A stretch of DNA of 64,000 nt from Gordonia oryzae. GTDB taxonomy: Bacteria; Actinomycetota; Actinomycetes; Mycobacteriales; Mycobacteriaceae. The DNA is taken from assembly GCF_003797185.1 (NCBI RefSeq), contig NZ_RKMH01000003.1:186001-250000 (forward strand), given 5' to 3'. Positions 31,856-43,030 of the stretch are shown here, one piece after another (positions within the stretch are counted from its first letter, which is position 1; each line of letters begins with the position of its first letter). The translations under genes were made by a program, and so were the position numbers. Below the pieces are notes generated by a model. That model saw nothing but the letters and a program-made list of their open reading frames with translations, ran no database searches and was not told where the DNA came from.

Positions 31856-33291
31856 TGATCGGTCGCGGAGCTGGGCGACCGGTGTCCGGTTCTATCGCTC
31901 GTCGTCGTTTTCCGACCGGCCTCGCCGTGGCACTGGCCGTCGTCACCCTTGTCACCGTCTCCGGTGGTGGGCCCGCCTTCGCGCTGAATCCTCCTCAGGT
32001 CGACCCGGGCGCGTTGAACCGGTCGGCGCCGGTGGCGCCGCCGGAACCCACCGAACAACGCACGCTCTGCGCGCGCCCCGTCGCCGTCACCGCCGCGAGC
32101 CAGCCCTCTGCTGCCCAACAGATGATGAATCTGGAAGGGGCCTGGCGCTTTTCCCGCGGCGCGGGCCAACGAGTCGCCGTGATCGACACCGGTGTCACTC
32201 CGCATCCCCGGCTGCCACGATTGCGCGGCGGCGGCGACTACGTCTCCGCTGGCGACGGACTCGCCGACTGTGATGCGCACGGCACGCTGGTGGCCGGGCT
32301 CATCGCGGCCGCCCCGTCGCCCCACGACGCGTTCTCCGGGGTGGCTCCGGATGCCTCGATCATCTCGATTCGTCAGTCCAGCAGCGCCTTCGACGCCAAA
32401 GACCGGCGACGCGCCGACGCGGACCCGGCGGTCGGCGGCGGATACGGGTCGGTGACCACCCTCGCCAACGCGGTGGTCCGTGCCGTCGACCTCGGTGCCA
32501 CGGTCATCAACATCTCCGAGGTGGCGTGTTCGGCGGCGGGTACCCGGCCCGCCGACCGTTCGCTGGGCGCCGCGGTCCGCTATGCCTTCGACCGCAACGT
32601 GGTCGTGGTGGTCGCGGCGGGCAACCTGTCGCAGGGGTCGGCGTGCGCCGACCAGAATCCGCCACCGCGCTCCGGCGATCCCGACGGATGGGGTTCGGTC
32701 CAGACCGTGGCCAGTCCCGCGTGGTTCTCGCCGTATGTTCTTGCGGTGGGCTCGGTCGATGCCGGTACCGGAGCTCCGAGTTCGTTCAGCCTGCACGGGC
32801 CGTGGGTCGATGTGGCGGCACCGGGTACCGGAATCATCAGTCTCGACAGCGCTCCCGGTAGTTCGTCGCTGGTCAATGCGCAGCGGAGCAACTCGGGTCC
32901 GCAGCCGTTGCTCGGTACCAGCTTCTCCACGCCGTTCGTCGCCGGGACGGTGGCCTTGGTCCGCGCACGGTACCCGGAGTTGTCGGCGGGTGAGGTGATG
33001 GACCGTATCGTCCGCACCGCGCACGCGCCGGGACCGGGCCACGATCAGAGGATCGGTCACGGGGTCATCGATACGCTCGCGGCATTGACCGCCGAACTGC
33101 CCGATGGACCGCTCGCCGATCCCGAGATGCCTACCCCGATCGCGGCTCCCGAGGTCGCGCCGACACCGGATCACACCCAGCGCAACGTCGCCCTGGTGGG
33201 CGTGGGGCTCGCGGTGGCCGTGGTGGTTACGGTCCTGGCGCTCTCGCGACCTCATCGTCGGGTCCGTCGACTCAACCCTGACCAGTACTGA
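31855..33291 (+). CDS. mycP4: ESX-4 mycosin (subtilisin-like membrane protease)
   Basis: A 478-residue serine protease that caps and stabilises the ESX membrane complex on the outer face. A signal peptide (about 20-43, LAVALAVVTLVTVSGGGPAFA) leads into the subtilase domain. Its triad is D111 (VIDTGVTPHPRLP), H142 (DAHGTLVAGLIAA) and S356 (LLGTSFSTPFVAG), with oxyanion N257 (AAGNLS). A C-terminal helix (ALVGVGLAVAVVVTVLAL) anchors it. GTG at 31855 overlaps the eccD stop. Confidence 0.94.
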   Translation: MIGRGAGRPVSGSIARRRFPTGLAVALAVVTLVTVSGGGPAFALNPPQVDPGALNRSAPVAPPEPTEQRTLCARPVAVTAASQPSAAQQMMNLEGAWRFSRGAGQRVAVIDTGVTPHPRLPRLRGGGDYVSAGDGLADCDAHGTLVAGLIAAAPSPHDAFSGVAPDASIISIRQSSSAFDAKDRRRADADPAVGGGYGSVTTLANAVVRAVDLGATVINISEVACSAAGTRPADRSLGAAVRYAFDRNVVVVVAAGNLSQGSACADQNPPPRSGDPDGWGSVQTVASPAWFSPYVLAVGSVDAGTGAPSSFSLHGPWVDVAAPGTGIISLDSAPGSSSLVNAQRSNSGPQPLLGTSFSTPFVAGTVALVRARYPELSAGEVMDRIVRTAHAPGPGHDQRIGHGVIDTLAALTAELPDGPLADPEMPTPIAAPEVAPTPDHTQRNVALVGVGLAVAVVVTVLALSRPHRRVRRLNPDQY

Positions 33292-33317
33292 CCGGAATCC
33301 GGGTACGACGGATCCGG
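33292..33317. terminator. hairpin between convergent mycP4 and ispH
   Basis: CCGGAATCCG pairs with CGGATCCGG with one bulged A, right after the mycP stop and just before the ispH stop. It probably serves both directions. Confidence 0.6.
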
Positions 33318-33324
33318 TGTTGGG

Positions 33325-34278
33325 TTACTTGGCCGTCCGCGCCGGCCGCAGTTCACGCGGCAGGGCGAAGGTCAACGTTTCCTCTGCGGTGGTGACCTTT
33401 TCGACCGAATCGAAGCCGTACTCGGAGAGGAAGTCGATGACCCCACGGACCAGGACCTCCGGCACCGACGCACCCGAGGTGATGCCGACGGTCTCGACGC
33501 CGTCGAGCCACGCCGGGTCGATCTCGCGCGCATAGTCAACCAGGTAGGAGGCCGACGCACCGTTCTGCAGTGCCACCTCAACGAGCCGCACCGAGTTCGA
33601 CGAGTTCTTCGAGCCGACGACGATCACCAGGTCACACTGCGGGGCCATCGCCTTGACGGCGACCTGACGATTCTGGGTCGCGTAACAGATGTCGTCGCTC
33701 GGCGGGTCGTTGAGCTCGGGGAATCGCTCACGCAGGCGGCGCACGGTCTCCATCGTCTCGTCCACCGACAGCGTGGTCTGGGAGAGCCAGATGACCTTCG
33801 ATTCGTCACGCACACGCACGGTGTCGACGGCGTCGGGACCATCCACGAGCTGGATGTGCTCCGGCGCCTCCCCCGCGGTGCCCTCGACCTCCTCGTGCCC
33901 CTCATGACCGATGAGCAGGATGTCGTAGTCGTCGCGAGCGAAGCGCTTGGCCTCTTGATGCACCTTGGTGACCAGCGGGCACGTGGCGTCGATGGTCTTG
34001 AGGTTGCGTTGCGCGGCGGTGCGATGCACCTCCGGGGAGACACCGTGGGCGGAGAACACGACGATGGCGCCTTCGGGTACCTCGTCGGTCTCGCCGACGA
34101 AGATCGCGCCACGCTCGGCGAGGGTATCGACGACGTGTCGGTTGTGCACGATCTCCTTGCGGACGTAGACGGGCGCACCGTGCTTGTCGAGTGCCCGCTC
34201 GACGGTCTCCACGGCGCGATCCACGCCGGCGCAATATCCCCGCGGTTCGGCGAGCAGGATGCGCTTGGATTCAGTCAT
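33325..34278 (-). CDS. ispH: HMB-PP reductase IspH (LytB)
   Basis: The last step of the MEP isoprenoid pathway: reduces HMBPP to IPP and DMAPP with a 4Fe-4S cluster. 317 residues. The three cluster cysteines are in [23 protein letters not shown] and [29 protein letters not shown] and the SAHGV loop are substrate-binding blocks. ATG at 34278 is chosen; the longer frame is not conserved. It is divergent from the next gene with only 52 nt between. Confidence 0.96.
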   Translation of the reverse strand: MTESKRILLAEPRGYCAGVDRAVETVERALDKHGAPVYVRKEIVHNRHVVDTLAERGAIFVGETDEVPEGAIVVFSAHGVSPEVHRTAAQRNLKTIDATCPLVTKVHQEAKRFARDDYDILLIGHEGHEEVEGTAGEAPEHIQLVDGPDAVDTVRVRDESKVIWLSQTTLSVDETMETVRRLRERFPELNDPPSDDICYATQNRQVAVKAMAPQCDLVIVVGSKNSSNSVRLVEVALQNGASASYLVDYAREIDPAWLDGVETVGITSGASVPEVLVRGVIDFLSEYGFDSVEKVTTAEETLTFALPRELRPARTAK

Positions 34279-34330
34279 GTCCCCAAGGGTACGTGTTGGA
34301 CCACTCGCCGCGAGATGGCAGAGTGAACAC

Positions 34331-35038
34331 ATGGTTCGTGCTCCTTATCCGGCCCGTATCGCCGCAGGTCTCGTCGTCACGGCCGTCGAAGAGACGCGCA
34401 AGTTGCCGACTCTGCTGTTCACCCTGCCGGTGACCGCGGTCAGCGAGACGCTGCAGTTGGCGATGCGCGCCCAGCAGGGCATCGCCGAGTTGGCCATCAA
34501 AGGCGACACCGCACTGGAAATGATCTTCGATCGCCCCAGCGAAGAGCCCGCGTGGGCGCGTTTCGATGAGGATGACACCGAGGTCGCCGATACCGTCGTG
34601 CCGATCGAGTCCGGGCGCGCCATCCTCACCGACACCACCGATGACGAGCACGACACCGCCTCGGACGACGACACCGAGCCCGCGCCGTCCGAGCCCAAAC
34701 GCGCCGTGACATCCTCCGCAGAGCCGCCGGCCCCGCGCGCCGACGCCGGGCGATTCGCGCTGTACTCGTCGGCCCCCGAAGAAGTCATCACCTCCTCGAC
34801 CACCGGCCCCGGCAGTGACACCCCGGCGCCCACCGGTCCGGTGCCCGAGGTCGTCGAGTACACCGAGTACGACAACCTCACCCTGGCCCAGCTGCGCGCC
34901 AAGCTGAGGTCGGTCGGTGTCGACGAACTCTCCGAGTTGCTCGCCTATGAGAAGGCCAACCGCAACCGCGCTCCGTTCATCACCATGATCGACAATCGGA
35001 TCACCGCGGCCGAGAACAAGCGCTCGCCATCGACGTGA
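34331..35038 (+). CDS. lipid droplet-associated protein (Rv1109c-like)
   Basis: A 235-residue protein of a family described as lipid-droplet-associated in Rhodococcus and its relatives. The N-terminal 60 residues form amphipathic helices ([33 protein letters not shown] in outline) fit for membrane or droplet binding. The middle is acidic and disordered. The C-terminal helix pair ([40 protein letters not shown] in outline) is conserved. Its position between ispH and xseA matches Rv1109c. The stop overlaps the xseA GTG. Confidence 0.75.
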   Translation: MVRAPYPARIAAGLVVTAVEETRKLPTLLFTLPVTAVSETLQLAMRAQQGIAELAIKGDTALEMIFDRPSEEPAWARFDEDDTEVADTVVPIESGRAILTDTTDDEHDTASDDDTEPAPSEPKRAVTSSAEPPAPRADAGRFALYSSAPEEVITSSTTGPGSDTPAPTGPVPEVVEYTEYDNLTLAQLRAKLRSVGVDELSELLAYEKANRNRAPFITMIDNRITAAENKRSPST

Positions 35039-36330
35039 GCGGTGGCGGTTCGGCGAATTCGGCCGACAACCCGTGGCCGGTGCGCACCGTCAACACCAAG
35101 ATCGCCGACTGGATTCACCGGCTCGGCCAGATCTGGGTGGAGGGCCAGGTCACCCAGATCAGCCGCCGCCCCGGAACGCGCACATCGTTTCTGACGCTGC
35201 GCGATCCCGCCGCCGACATCTCCATTTCGGTCACGTGCAGCCCCGACCTGCTCGCCCGCTCCGAGGTGCCGATCACCGACGGGGCCCACGTCGTGATGCT
35301 CGGTCGCCCCAGCTACTACACCGGCCGCGGCACGATCTCGTTGCGCGTCAGCGATATTCGACCCATCGGCGTGGGTCAGCTGCTGTTGCGCATCGAGCGG
35401 CTGCGGCAGTTGCTGGCCGCCGAGGGACTCTTCGACGCACGTCTCAAACGTCCGATCCCGTTCCTGCCGCGCACCATCGGCCTCATCTCCGGCCGCGCCA
35501 GTGCCGCGCAACGCGACGTGGTGTCGGTGGCCTCGGCGCGGTGGTCCGCGGTGCGCTTCGATGTCCGTGATGCACCGGTGCAGGGCCCGACGGCGGTGCC
35601 GCGGATCATCGGCCACCTTCGCGAGCTCGATGCGCACGCCGACATCGACGTCATCATCATCGCCCGCGGCGGTGGCAGCGTCGAGGACCTGTTGCCGTTC
35701 TCCGACGAGGCGCTGTTGCGGGCGGTCGCCGCGTGCTCGACACCGGTGATCAGCGCGATCGGCCACGAACCCGACAATCCACTCTTGGACTACGTCGCCG
35801 ACATCCGCGCCGCCACCCCCACCGACGCGGCCAAACGCGTGGTCCCCGACGTGGAGGCCGAACTCGCCGGGATCGCCGCCCTGCGCCGTCGCAGCGCGCA
35901 TGCCCTACGCAACTGGGTGCATCGCGAGGACCGGGTGATCGCCGGCCTTCGTGCCCGCCCGGTGCTCGCCGATCCGTTCACGGTGCTCGACCGACACAAC
36001 GAACGCGTCGACCGGCTTCGAGCGGATCTGCGTCGCACCCTCGTCGGCCGCCTCGACACCGAGGACCGCCGTACCGAACATCTCGCGGCCCGGCTCGCGA
36101 CGCTGGGACCGGCTCAGACGCTGGCCCGCGGGTACGCCGTCGTGCAGCGCGTCGACACCGACCCGCCGCACGTGCTCGACTCCGTGGACGGTCTACCGGC
36201 GTCGGCGCGGCTACGAATCCGGGTGGGCGACGGCTCGATTCACGCCGACGTCACCTCGATCGAACCGGCCGCGTACTCCCCTCTTCACCAGCACGACCAC
36301 AGCGACGACCATGCGCAGGAGGAACAGTGA
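35035..36330 (+). CDS. xseA: exodeoxyribonuclease VII large subunit
   Basis: The catalytic subunit of ExoVII, which degrades single-stranded DNA from both ends. 431 residues. The N-terminal OB fold ([20 protein letters not shown]) precedes the catalytic domain ([68 protein letters not shown]), then coiled coil and a C-terminal [12 protein letters not shown] at 35035 overlaps the upstream stop. Confidence 0.96.
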   Translation: MSGGGSANSADNPWPVRTVNTKIADWIHRLGQIWVEGQVTQISRRPGTRTSFLTLRDPAADISISVTCSPDLLARSEVPITDGAHVVMLGRPSYYTGRGTISLRVSDIRPIGVGQLLLRIERLRQLLAAEGLFDARLKRPIPFLPRTIGLISGRASAAQRDVVSVASARWSAVRFDVRDAPVQGPTAVPRIIGHLRELDAHADIDVIIIARGGGSVEDLLPFSDEALLRAVAACSTPVISAIGHEPDNPLLDYVADIRAATPTDAAKRVVPDVEAELAGIAALRRRSAHALRNWVHREDRVIAGLRARPVLADPFTVLDRHNERVDRLRADLRRTLVGRLDTEDRRTEHLAARLATLGPAQTLARGYAVVQRVDTDPPHVLDSVDGLPASARLRIRVGDGSIHADVTSIEPAAYSPLHQHDHSDDHAQEEQ

Positions 36331-36626
36331 GCCCCCAACGGGCAGCCAAGAATTCGGCTTCGCAGAGGACCGACGCCTCCGACGGCGGACGCCCCCCAGT
36401 CGATGAACTCGGATACGAACAAGCCCGCGACGAACTCACCGACGTGGTCGCGACCCTGGAGCGTGGAGGCCTCGACCTCGACGCCTCGCTCGTGCTGTGG
36501 GAACGCGGCGAGGCACTCGCCGATCGCTGCGAGGCCCACCTCACCGGCGCACGCGAACGCATCGAGGCCGTACTCAACGACGGTGCGGAACTCGACGGTG
36601 AGGACGCGTCGGAGGAGGACAACTAA
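36327..36626 (+). CDS. xseB: exodeoxyribonuclease VII small subunit
   Basis: The small subunit of ExoVII, 99 residues. [43 protein letters not shown] (in outline) is the family signature. The acidic tail and a 28-residue N-terminal extension are common in actinobacteria. GTG at 36327 overlaps the xseA stop (GTGA), giving coupled synthesis. Confidence 0.94.
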   Translation: MSPQRAAKNSASQRTDASDGGRPPVDELGYEQARDELTDVVATLERGGLDLDASLVLWERGEALADRCEAHLTGARERIEAVLNDGAELDGEDASEEDN

Positions 36627-36627
36627 G

Positions 36628-36650
36628 CACAAGCGATCACCTCGCTTGTG
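36628..36650. terminator. terminator between xseB and the DUF4245 gene
   Basis: Perfect 9-bp stem CACAAGCGA / TCGCTTGTG with loop TCACC, immediately after the xseB stop and between convergent genes. Confidence 0.85.
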
Positions 36651-36677
36651 GTCTTGAGTCAGCGGAGATCTGCCGCG

Positions 36678-37250
36678 TCAACCCCTACCCGGCAGCGGCT
36701 GCTGCCCGATCACCGATTCGGCCATCGTGGCCATCCCGCTGTCGGAGCCGGTGGACATGACCGCGATTCGGACCGATCCCAGGTCGGTGATCCAGAATTT
36801 GTTGCCGTCGTGGGTGCTGTAGGTGACCCAATGCTGCCCGCCTATCTCGCGGGTCCCGGTACCCGACGCCACGGTCGAACCGCCGGCGAGATGGTCGACG
36901 AGTTCGTCCTCGGACGCGTCGGTCTGGGTGAGCTGCACGTAGCTACCGCTGTTGGTGATCCAGCCGACGTTGCTGACCACGTGGCCGGACACGTTCTCGC
37001 GGCTACCCGAACTCGGTTTCCAGCCGGCGGGATCCGGTGGCTGGCGAATCGGGAAGGGCAGCGTCTGCGAGTCCGAGAGCAATGCGCCCTGTACGTCGAA
37101 CGGGCTGCGCCGGTCGTCGGAGGCACTTCCGGTGAGCCCCACCGAGCAGTTCCCCGAGGCGATCGCGACGAGCGCGCAGATCGCCAGCAGCGGAATGATC
37201 GACCAGATCATGTCCTTACCGTTGACGAGATGGCGCGGTTTCTGGGCCAT
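36678..37250 (-). CDS. DUF4245 membrane-anchored protein
   Basis: A 190-residue exported protein. One N-terminal membrane helix (IWSIIPLLAICALVAIASG, about 16-34), then an extracytoplasmic domain containing DSQTLPFPIRQPPDPAGWKP and ISGHWVTY-type blocks (GGQHWVTYSTHD). This matches the actinobacterial DUF4245 family. Function unknown. ATG at 37250 is preferred over the track of upstream codons. It lies next to glpX, as in mycobacteria. Confidence 0.82.
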   Translation of the reverse strand: MAQKPRHLVNGKDMIWSIIPLLAICALVAIASGNCSVGLTGSASDDRRSPFDVQGALLSDSQTLPFPIRQPPDPAGWKPSSGSRENVSGHVVSNVGWITNSGSYVQLTQTDASEDELVDHLAGGSTVASGTGTREIGGQHWVTYSTHDGNKFWITDLGSVRIAVMSTGSDSGMATMAESVIGQQPLPGRG

Positions 37251-37417
37251 GGGCTCAGTATTCCAGCCGACATAGTCCGTTCGGCAAATCGCCCATCCGC
37301 GGTTGACCGACCGCACGCAGCCGCCCGGATCGATCACGCCGGGCGGTGACCAGGGCATCGAGCTGACATGCGAGGATGGAGGGTAGTCGCACCGCCGCAC
37401 GCCGAGGAGTCCAAGAC

Positions 37418-38413
37418 ATGACCGAAGCCACCCCCCAGGCCCCTGACCGCAACCTCGCGATGGAGTTGGTGCGAGTTACCGAGGCAGCCGCGTTGGCCGC
37501 CGGTCGCTGGGTGGGACGTGGCGACAAGAAGGGCGGCGACGGCGCCGCCGTCGATGCGATGCGCGAGTTGCTCTCGACGGTGTCGATGCGCGGCGTCGTG
37601 GTGATCGGTGAGGGCGAGAAGGACGAGGCCCCGATGCTGTTCAACGGCGAAGAGGTCGGCGACGGCAGCGGACCCGACTGCGACGTCGCGGTCGATCCCA
37701 TCGACGGCACCACCCTGATGGCCGAGGGCCGCCCCAACTCGATCGCGGTGATCGCGGTGTCCGAGCGCGGCACCATGTACGACCCCTCAGCGGTGTTCTA
37801 CATGGACAAGATCGCCGTGGGGCCGGAGGCCAAGGGCGCCATCAACATCGACGAATCGGTGGAGTGGAACATCCACTCGGTCGCCAAGGCCAAGGGCATC
37901 GACGTCGCCGACCTGACCGTCGTCGTCCTCGACCGGCCCCGCCACGCCGATCTGATCGGCGAGATCCGACAGGCCGGCGCCAAGATCCGACTCATCTCCG
38001 ACGGCGACGTCGCGGGGTCGATCGCGGCTGCGGGCGACTACAGCACCGTCGACATGCTGATGGGTATCGGCGGTACCCCCGAGGGCATCATCACCGCTGT
38101 CGCGATGAAGTGCATGGGCGGCGAGATCCAGGGCAAGCTTTGGCCGCGCAACGAGGAAGAGCGCAGGAAGGCACTCGACGCCGGACATGATCTCGACCGT
38201 GTGCTCGGCACCAACGACCTGGTCAGTGGTGAGAACTCGTTCTTCTGCGCGACCGGCGTCACCAACGGCGACATGCTGCGCGGCGTCACCTATCGACCCG
38301 GCGGCGCCACCACACGTTCGCTGGTCATGCGTTCCAAGTCAGGCACCATTCGCCGGATCGAGGCCGTCCACAAGACCGCCAAGCTCCGCGAGTACGCACG
38401 CCTGAGCATCTGA
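37418..38413 (+). CDS. glpX: class II fructose-1,6-bisphosphatase
   Basis: A gluconeogenic phosphatase of 331 residues, the only FBPase type usual in Mycobacteriales. [17 protein letters not shown] and [17 protein letters not shown] hold the metal-binding Asp/Glu residues. [16 protein letters not shown] and [20 protein letters not shown] bind substrate. ATG at 37418 is chosen ([19 protein letters not shown]). It probably has its own promoter in the 168 nt between it and the divergent DUF4245 gene. Confidence 0.96.
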   Translation: MTEATPQAPDRNLAMELVRVTEAAALAAGRWVGRGDKKGGDGAAVDAMRELLSTVSMRGVVVIGEGEKDEAPMLFNGEEVGDGSGPDCDVAVDPIDGTTLMAEGRPNSIAVIAVSERGTMYDPSAVFYMDKIAVGPEAKGAINIDESVEWNIHSVAKAKGIDVADLTVVVLDRPRHADLIGEIRQAGAKIRLISDGDVAGSIAAAGDYSTVDMLMGIGGTPEGIITAVAMKCMGGEIQGKLWPRNEEERRKALDAGHDLDRVLGTNDLVSGENSFFCATGVTNGDMLRGVTYRPGGATTRSLVMRSKSGTIRRIEAVHKTAKLREYARLSI

Positions 38414-38443
38414 GCCCTCGCGAGTCGTACACGGACGACACGC

Positions 38444-38881
38444 GTGGTTCTATATGCCACCGAGCCGGCGTCCGCTGACGGTGAGCCGGCCCTGCTGGCC
38501 TGGACGGCGGTGACCCCGGAGGAACAGGACGCCATTCGGCACAACCCGCCCCCACCGCTGCAGGGCACGTGGGGCGGCAAACCGCCGGCGAGACGGACGG
38601 TGCGACTGTTTCCCGACTACGGTCGTGACTGGCCGCTGTGGGAGAACTCCACCGAGACCTGGAACGTCGGCTACGCGACGACGCCGAACGACTACGGGCT
38701 GTCGGCGGAGTTGACGCAGCGAGTCCGGGCCTGGCACGACGTCTGGGAACAGGCACTCTCGGCGCTCGACCGCGACCCGGACGCGGTCATCGAAGCACGC
38801 TGGCGAGCCGAGGGACACCGCATCGCCGAGCTTCTCGCTGCTGAGATCGGCGACTACGCCGACATCGAGCACCGCTTCTGA
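38444..38881 (+). CDS. hypothetical protein (145 aa)
   Basis: Not recognised. A soluble acidic protein. The central segment FPDYGRDWPLWENSTETWNVGYATTPNDYGLSAELTQRVRAWHDVWEQAL (in outline) is rich in Trp/Tyr and followed by a charged helix (RWRAEGHRIAELLAAEIGD). The GTG start at 38444 follows glpX by 30 nt, so co-transcription is likely. Similar Trp-rich small proteins occur in other actinobacteria, but I know no function. Confidence 0.65.
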   Translation: MVLYATEPASADGEPALLAWTAVTPEEQDAIRHNPPPPLQGTWGGKPPARRTVRLFPDYGRDWPLWENSTETWNVGYATTPNDYGLSAELTQRVRAWHDVWEQALSALDRDPDAVIEARWRAEGHRIAELLAAEIGDYADIEHRF

Positions 38882-38882
38882 A

Positions 38883-38912
38883 GCGCACCGGGCCGAGTTC
38901 GGTCCGGTGCGC
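38883..38912. terminator. terminator after the 145-aa gene
   Basis: 9-bp inverted repeat GCGCACCGG / CCGGTGCGC between convergent genes, directly past the stop at 38881. Confidence 0.8.
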
Positions 38913-38927
38913 CACTACCCCTGAGGC

Positions 38928-39296
38928 TCAACCGTTTCCGAGTGGGCGCGGATCGAAGGTGACCCGGATGCGGGTCATCAGTCCGTCTTCGACGTGGCTC
39001 CAGTTGGCAGTCGGCAACGTGGCGCCGTCCTTGGTCACCAGGTCGAACCAGGTGATGACGTCATCACCGTCGGCCACTCGGGCGTGCAGGACCAGGTCGT
39101 CCATGATCGATTCGGCCATGCCCCGAAGTCCTGCGAGGCAAGCGTCGGCGCCGTCGGCGACACCCATGACGCCGACGAAGCTCACGTCGGGGGCGAGCAC
39201 AGACCGCAACCGATCGAAATCTCTTGTGCGCCAAGCATCGAAGTAGGTCTCGGCGACGGTGCGGGTGGTCTCGGTGGTGGAGATCATCTCTGTCAT
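38928..39296 (-). CDS. SnoaL/NTF2-like protein
   Basis: A 122-residue alpha+beta-barrel protein (TVAETYFDAWRTRDFDRLRSVLAPDVSFVGVMGVADGADACLAGLRGM in outline). This is the SnoaL-like fold used by small isomerases, hydrolases and polyketide cyclases. No catalytic set can be assigned. ATG at 39296 is preferred. It is divergent from a LysR gene, the usual sign that LysR controls it. Confidence 0.8.
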   Translation of the reverse strand: MTEMISTTETTRTVAETYFDAWRTRDFDRLRSVLAPDVSFVGVMGVADGADACLAGLRGMAESIMDDLVLHARVADGDDVITWFDLVTKDGATLPTANWSHVEDGLMTRIRVTFDPRPLGNG

Positions 39297-39357
39297 GACT
39301 CCAGGGTGGAGTCCGAGGGTTCCATCCGTCCAACAGATCTTTCGGATAGCACCTATC
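39297..39357. promoter_or_regulatory. palindromes in the snoaL/lysR divergent promoter
   Basis: A perfect 17-bp inverted repeat GACTCCA-GGG-TGGAGTC (39297-39313) abuts the snoaL-like start and includes its ribosome-binding GGAG. ATCCG-N14-CGGAT and the 13-bp palindrome GATAG-CAC-CTATC (39345-39357) lie toward lysR. These are candidate LysR sites. Confidence 0.5.
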
Positions 39358-39367
39358 ATTTCCAGCA

Positions 39368-40231
39368 ATGGAACTGCATCAGCTGCGGTACGTGATCGCG
39401 GTCGTCGACGCCGGCACCTTCACCGCCGGCGCGCAGACCGTGCGTGTCAGCCAGTCCGGGGTGTCCACCCAGATCGCGAAGCTCGAACGCGAACTGGGCG
39501 TGACGCTTTTCGATCGCACCTCTCGGCGGGTATCGCTCACCGAGGAGGGGCGCAGCCTGCTGCCGGCGATCCGCCAGGCACTGAGCGGCCTCGACGCCGT
39601 CACCGACACGGCCAACGCGATCCGCGGTGTGATGACCGGATCACTGCGTGTCGGGGCCGTCACCGGACTGACCTGGGATCCGCTCGTCGACGCCCTTGCG
39701 GTGATGCACGACAGTCACCCGGGGATCGACGTCCGGCTGATCGAGGGTCTCTCCGACGATCTGATACGCGCGGTGCGTGACGGCGGGCTCGACGTCGCCG
39801 TTGCCGGATGGGCGGGCGCGGCGCCGGCCGACCTGCTCACCCGCGTCATCGTCGAGGATGCGTTGTGCGCGGTCCTCGCCCCCGATCATCCGTGGGCGTC
39901 GTCGACGACCCTGGACACCGCGCGACTGTTGACCGCCGACCTGATCTCCCTGCCGGTCGGTACCGGGGCACGCGGCGCTCTCGATGCCGCAGCTGCTCGC
40001 ATCGGGATGACCGCGACCCCACGGTGGGAGGTGACGACGCCCGCCCAGGTGAGCCTGCTGGCCCGTCGCGGCATCGGCGTCGGTGCGCTCAGCGAGAACA
40101 CCGCCGCCGGCTTCGACGGCGTCGTCGCGGTACCCCTGGCCGACACGGCAGCCCGCTCGAGTCTCGGGGTCGTCTCGCGTCGCGAACCGTCGGCGGCCGC
40201 GCAGGCGTTCCGCTCCCTGCTCGGGCTCTGA
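39368..40231 (+). CDS. LysR-family transcriptional regulator
   Basis: A 287-residue LTTR. The N-terminal HTH is HQLRYVIAVVDAGTFTAGAQTVRVSQSGVSTQIAKLERELG (in outline), followed by LFDRTSRRVSLTEEG. The effector domain runs from about residue 90 (GSLRVGAVTGLTWDPLVDAL). The inducer cannot be told. It should control the divergent snoaL-like gene and itself. Confidence 0.9.
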   Translation: MELHQLRYVIAVVDAGTFTAGAQTVRVSQSGVSTQIAKLERELGVTLFDRTSRRVSLTEEGRSLLPAIRQALSGLDAVTDTANAIRGVMTGSLRVGAVTGLTWDPLVDALAVMHDSHPGIDVRLIEGLSDDLIRAVRDGGLDVAVAGWAGAAPADLLTRVIVEDALCAVLAPDHPWASSTTLDTARLLTADLISLPVGTGARGALDAAAARIGMTATPRWEVTTPAQVSLLARRGIGVGALSENTAAGFDGVVAVPLADTAARSSLGVVSRREPSAAAQAFRSLLGL

Positions 40232-40253
40232 GGTGCCGCGCTAGGATTTCCGC

Positions 40254-41954
<1,701 letters not shown>

Positions 41955-41964
41955 GCGGGCTTAC

Positions 41965-42003
41965 GCCGTAGATCGATGCCACCATGTGACACCGATCTAC
42001 GGC
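41965..42003. repeat. palindromic element, copy 1 (GTGACACCGATCTACGGC family)
   Basis: An 11-bp perfect inverted repeat GCCGTAGATCG / CGATCTACGGC with an inner, one-mismatch stem TGCCAC-CAT-GTGACA makes an almost continuous 39-nt hairpin. It follows fumA by 10 nt and includes the stop codon of the convergent AbiEi-like gene, so it can terminate both. Its right half, GTGACACCGATCTACGGC, recurs exactly at 43054. Confidence 0.8.
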
Positions 42004-42950
42004 GATGACGGACATGCCGGGCATCCGGCGACGGTTCCCCGCCATCCGCGGGCGTGCAGTGCGCAGGCGATCTTCGTCGCTGTGGCACACGGACGTTCGT
42101 ACACCTGTCCCCATCCCAGACGAAGCGTCAGCCGATCGCCGTGAACCGCGGCGTCGAGGTCACGTTCGAGGTCGCGGTCGCGTGCCACCGGACCGTCGTG
42201 ACCGAGTCGGCCGTCGAGTTCGACGACGAGACCGAAGTCGACGTACTCCACATCGCGCAGGCCCCGACGCCCCACGGTGGTCGGCGCCTGCCGGATCGGC
42301 GCAGGAAGACCATGGGCCCGTTCGACTTTCGTCAGGTATCCGTGCTCGAGAACCGAACACGTGCCGTCCCGAATATCACGGAGAACGCCCTCGACGAACC
42401 GTCGGTGCGCGATCCGTGGCCGGCGGCGCAGCGCCGCGAGCAGGCGGTCTGCGGTGGTTCGGCGAGCCTGCACCGCATCTGCCAGGCAGGCGATGACGCG
42501 CGCCGCCGACGACGACGCATCGACGACATCGAGCACGGCCTCCTCGATACGCACGCGCGGTGGACGCGCATGCCAGAGCACCCTGTCGTCCAGCCGAGAC
42601 CCGTAGTGGACGACCACACCCCGGCGTCTGGTCACCCGGCGTTGTCGGTCGACGACGATGTGCACCGGCTGGGTCGGCGCCACGTCGCCGTCGAGTATCG
42701 CCGATGAGTGGCTCAGGGCCGCCGGAAACGCGTCGAGTAACGCACTCCACTGGCGCTGTCGTGCAGTCAGTGGCCCGGTGTGATCGACATAGACGCCGGG
42801 GAACACCGTCGCCCATTCCCGGCGTCGCACCATGCGGCGGACGAAAGCTGCGGAGAATCCACAGTCGATCACCTGCCCGCGGGTGACGACACCGTCCTGC
42901 GACGCGAGCAGGTAGTCGAGACGAGCCGTGTCGGGCGGAGCAACGGTCAT
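41997..42950 (-). CDS. AbiEi-type winged-helix protein with DUF559/Vsr-like nuclease domain
   Basis: A 317-residue orphan. The N-terminus (ARLDYLLASQDGVVTRGQVIDCGFSAAFVRRMVRRREWATVFPGVYVDH in outline) is the AbiEi-antitoxin-type winged helix. The C-terminus (about 225-315) has VEYVDFGLVVELDGRLGH and LRLGWGQVYERP, the D...ExDG plan of DUF559/very-short-patch-repair-like PD-(D/E)xK folds. No AbiEii toxin gene is adjacent. ATG at 42950 is preferred. The whole gene is bracketed by two copies of one palindromic element. Function unknown; automatic annotation as an antitoxin would probably mislead. Confidence 0.72.
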   Translation of the reverse strand: MTVAPPDTARLDYLLASQDGVVTRGQVIDCGFSAAFVRRMVRRREWATVFPGVYVDHTGPLTARQRQWSALLDAFPAALSHSSAILDGDVAPTQPVHIVVDRQRRVTRRRGVVVHYGSRLDDRVLWHARPPRVRIEEAVLDVVDASSSAARVIACLADAVQARRTTADRLLAALRRRPRIAHRRFVEGVLRDIRDGTCSVLEHGYLTKVERAHGLPAPIRQAPTTVGRRGLRDVEYVDFGLVVELDGRLGHDGPVARDRDLERDLDAAVHGDRLTLRLGWGQVYERPCATATKIACALHARGWRGTVAGCPACPSSP

Positions 42951-43030
42951 GGCGCACAGTGTGACCGCCGACGGCGCCGTCGGTCGCCCGCGAGGAGGAT
43001 CTGTGGACAACTCGGTCGAGACCACCACTT

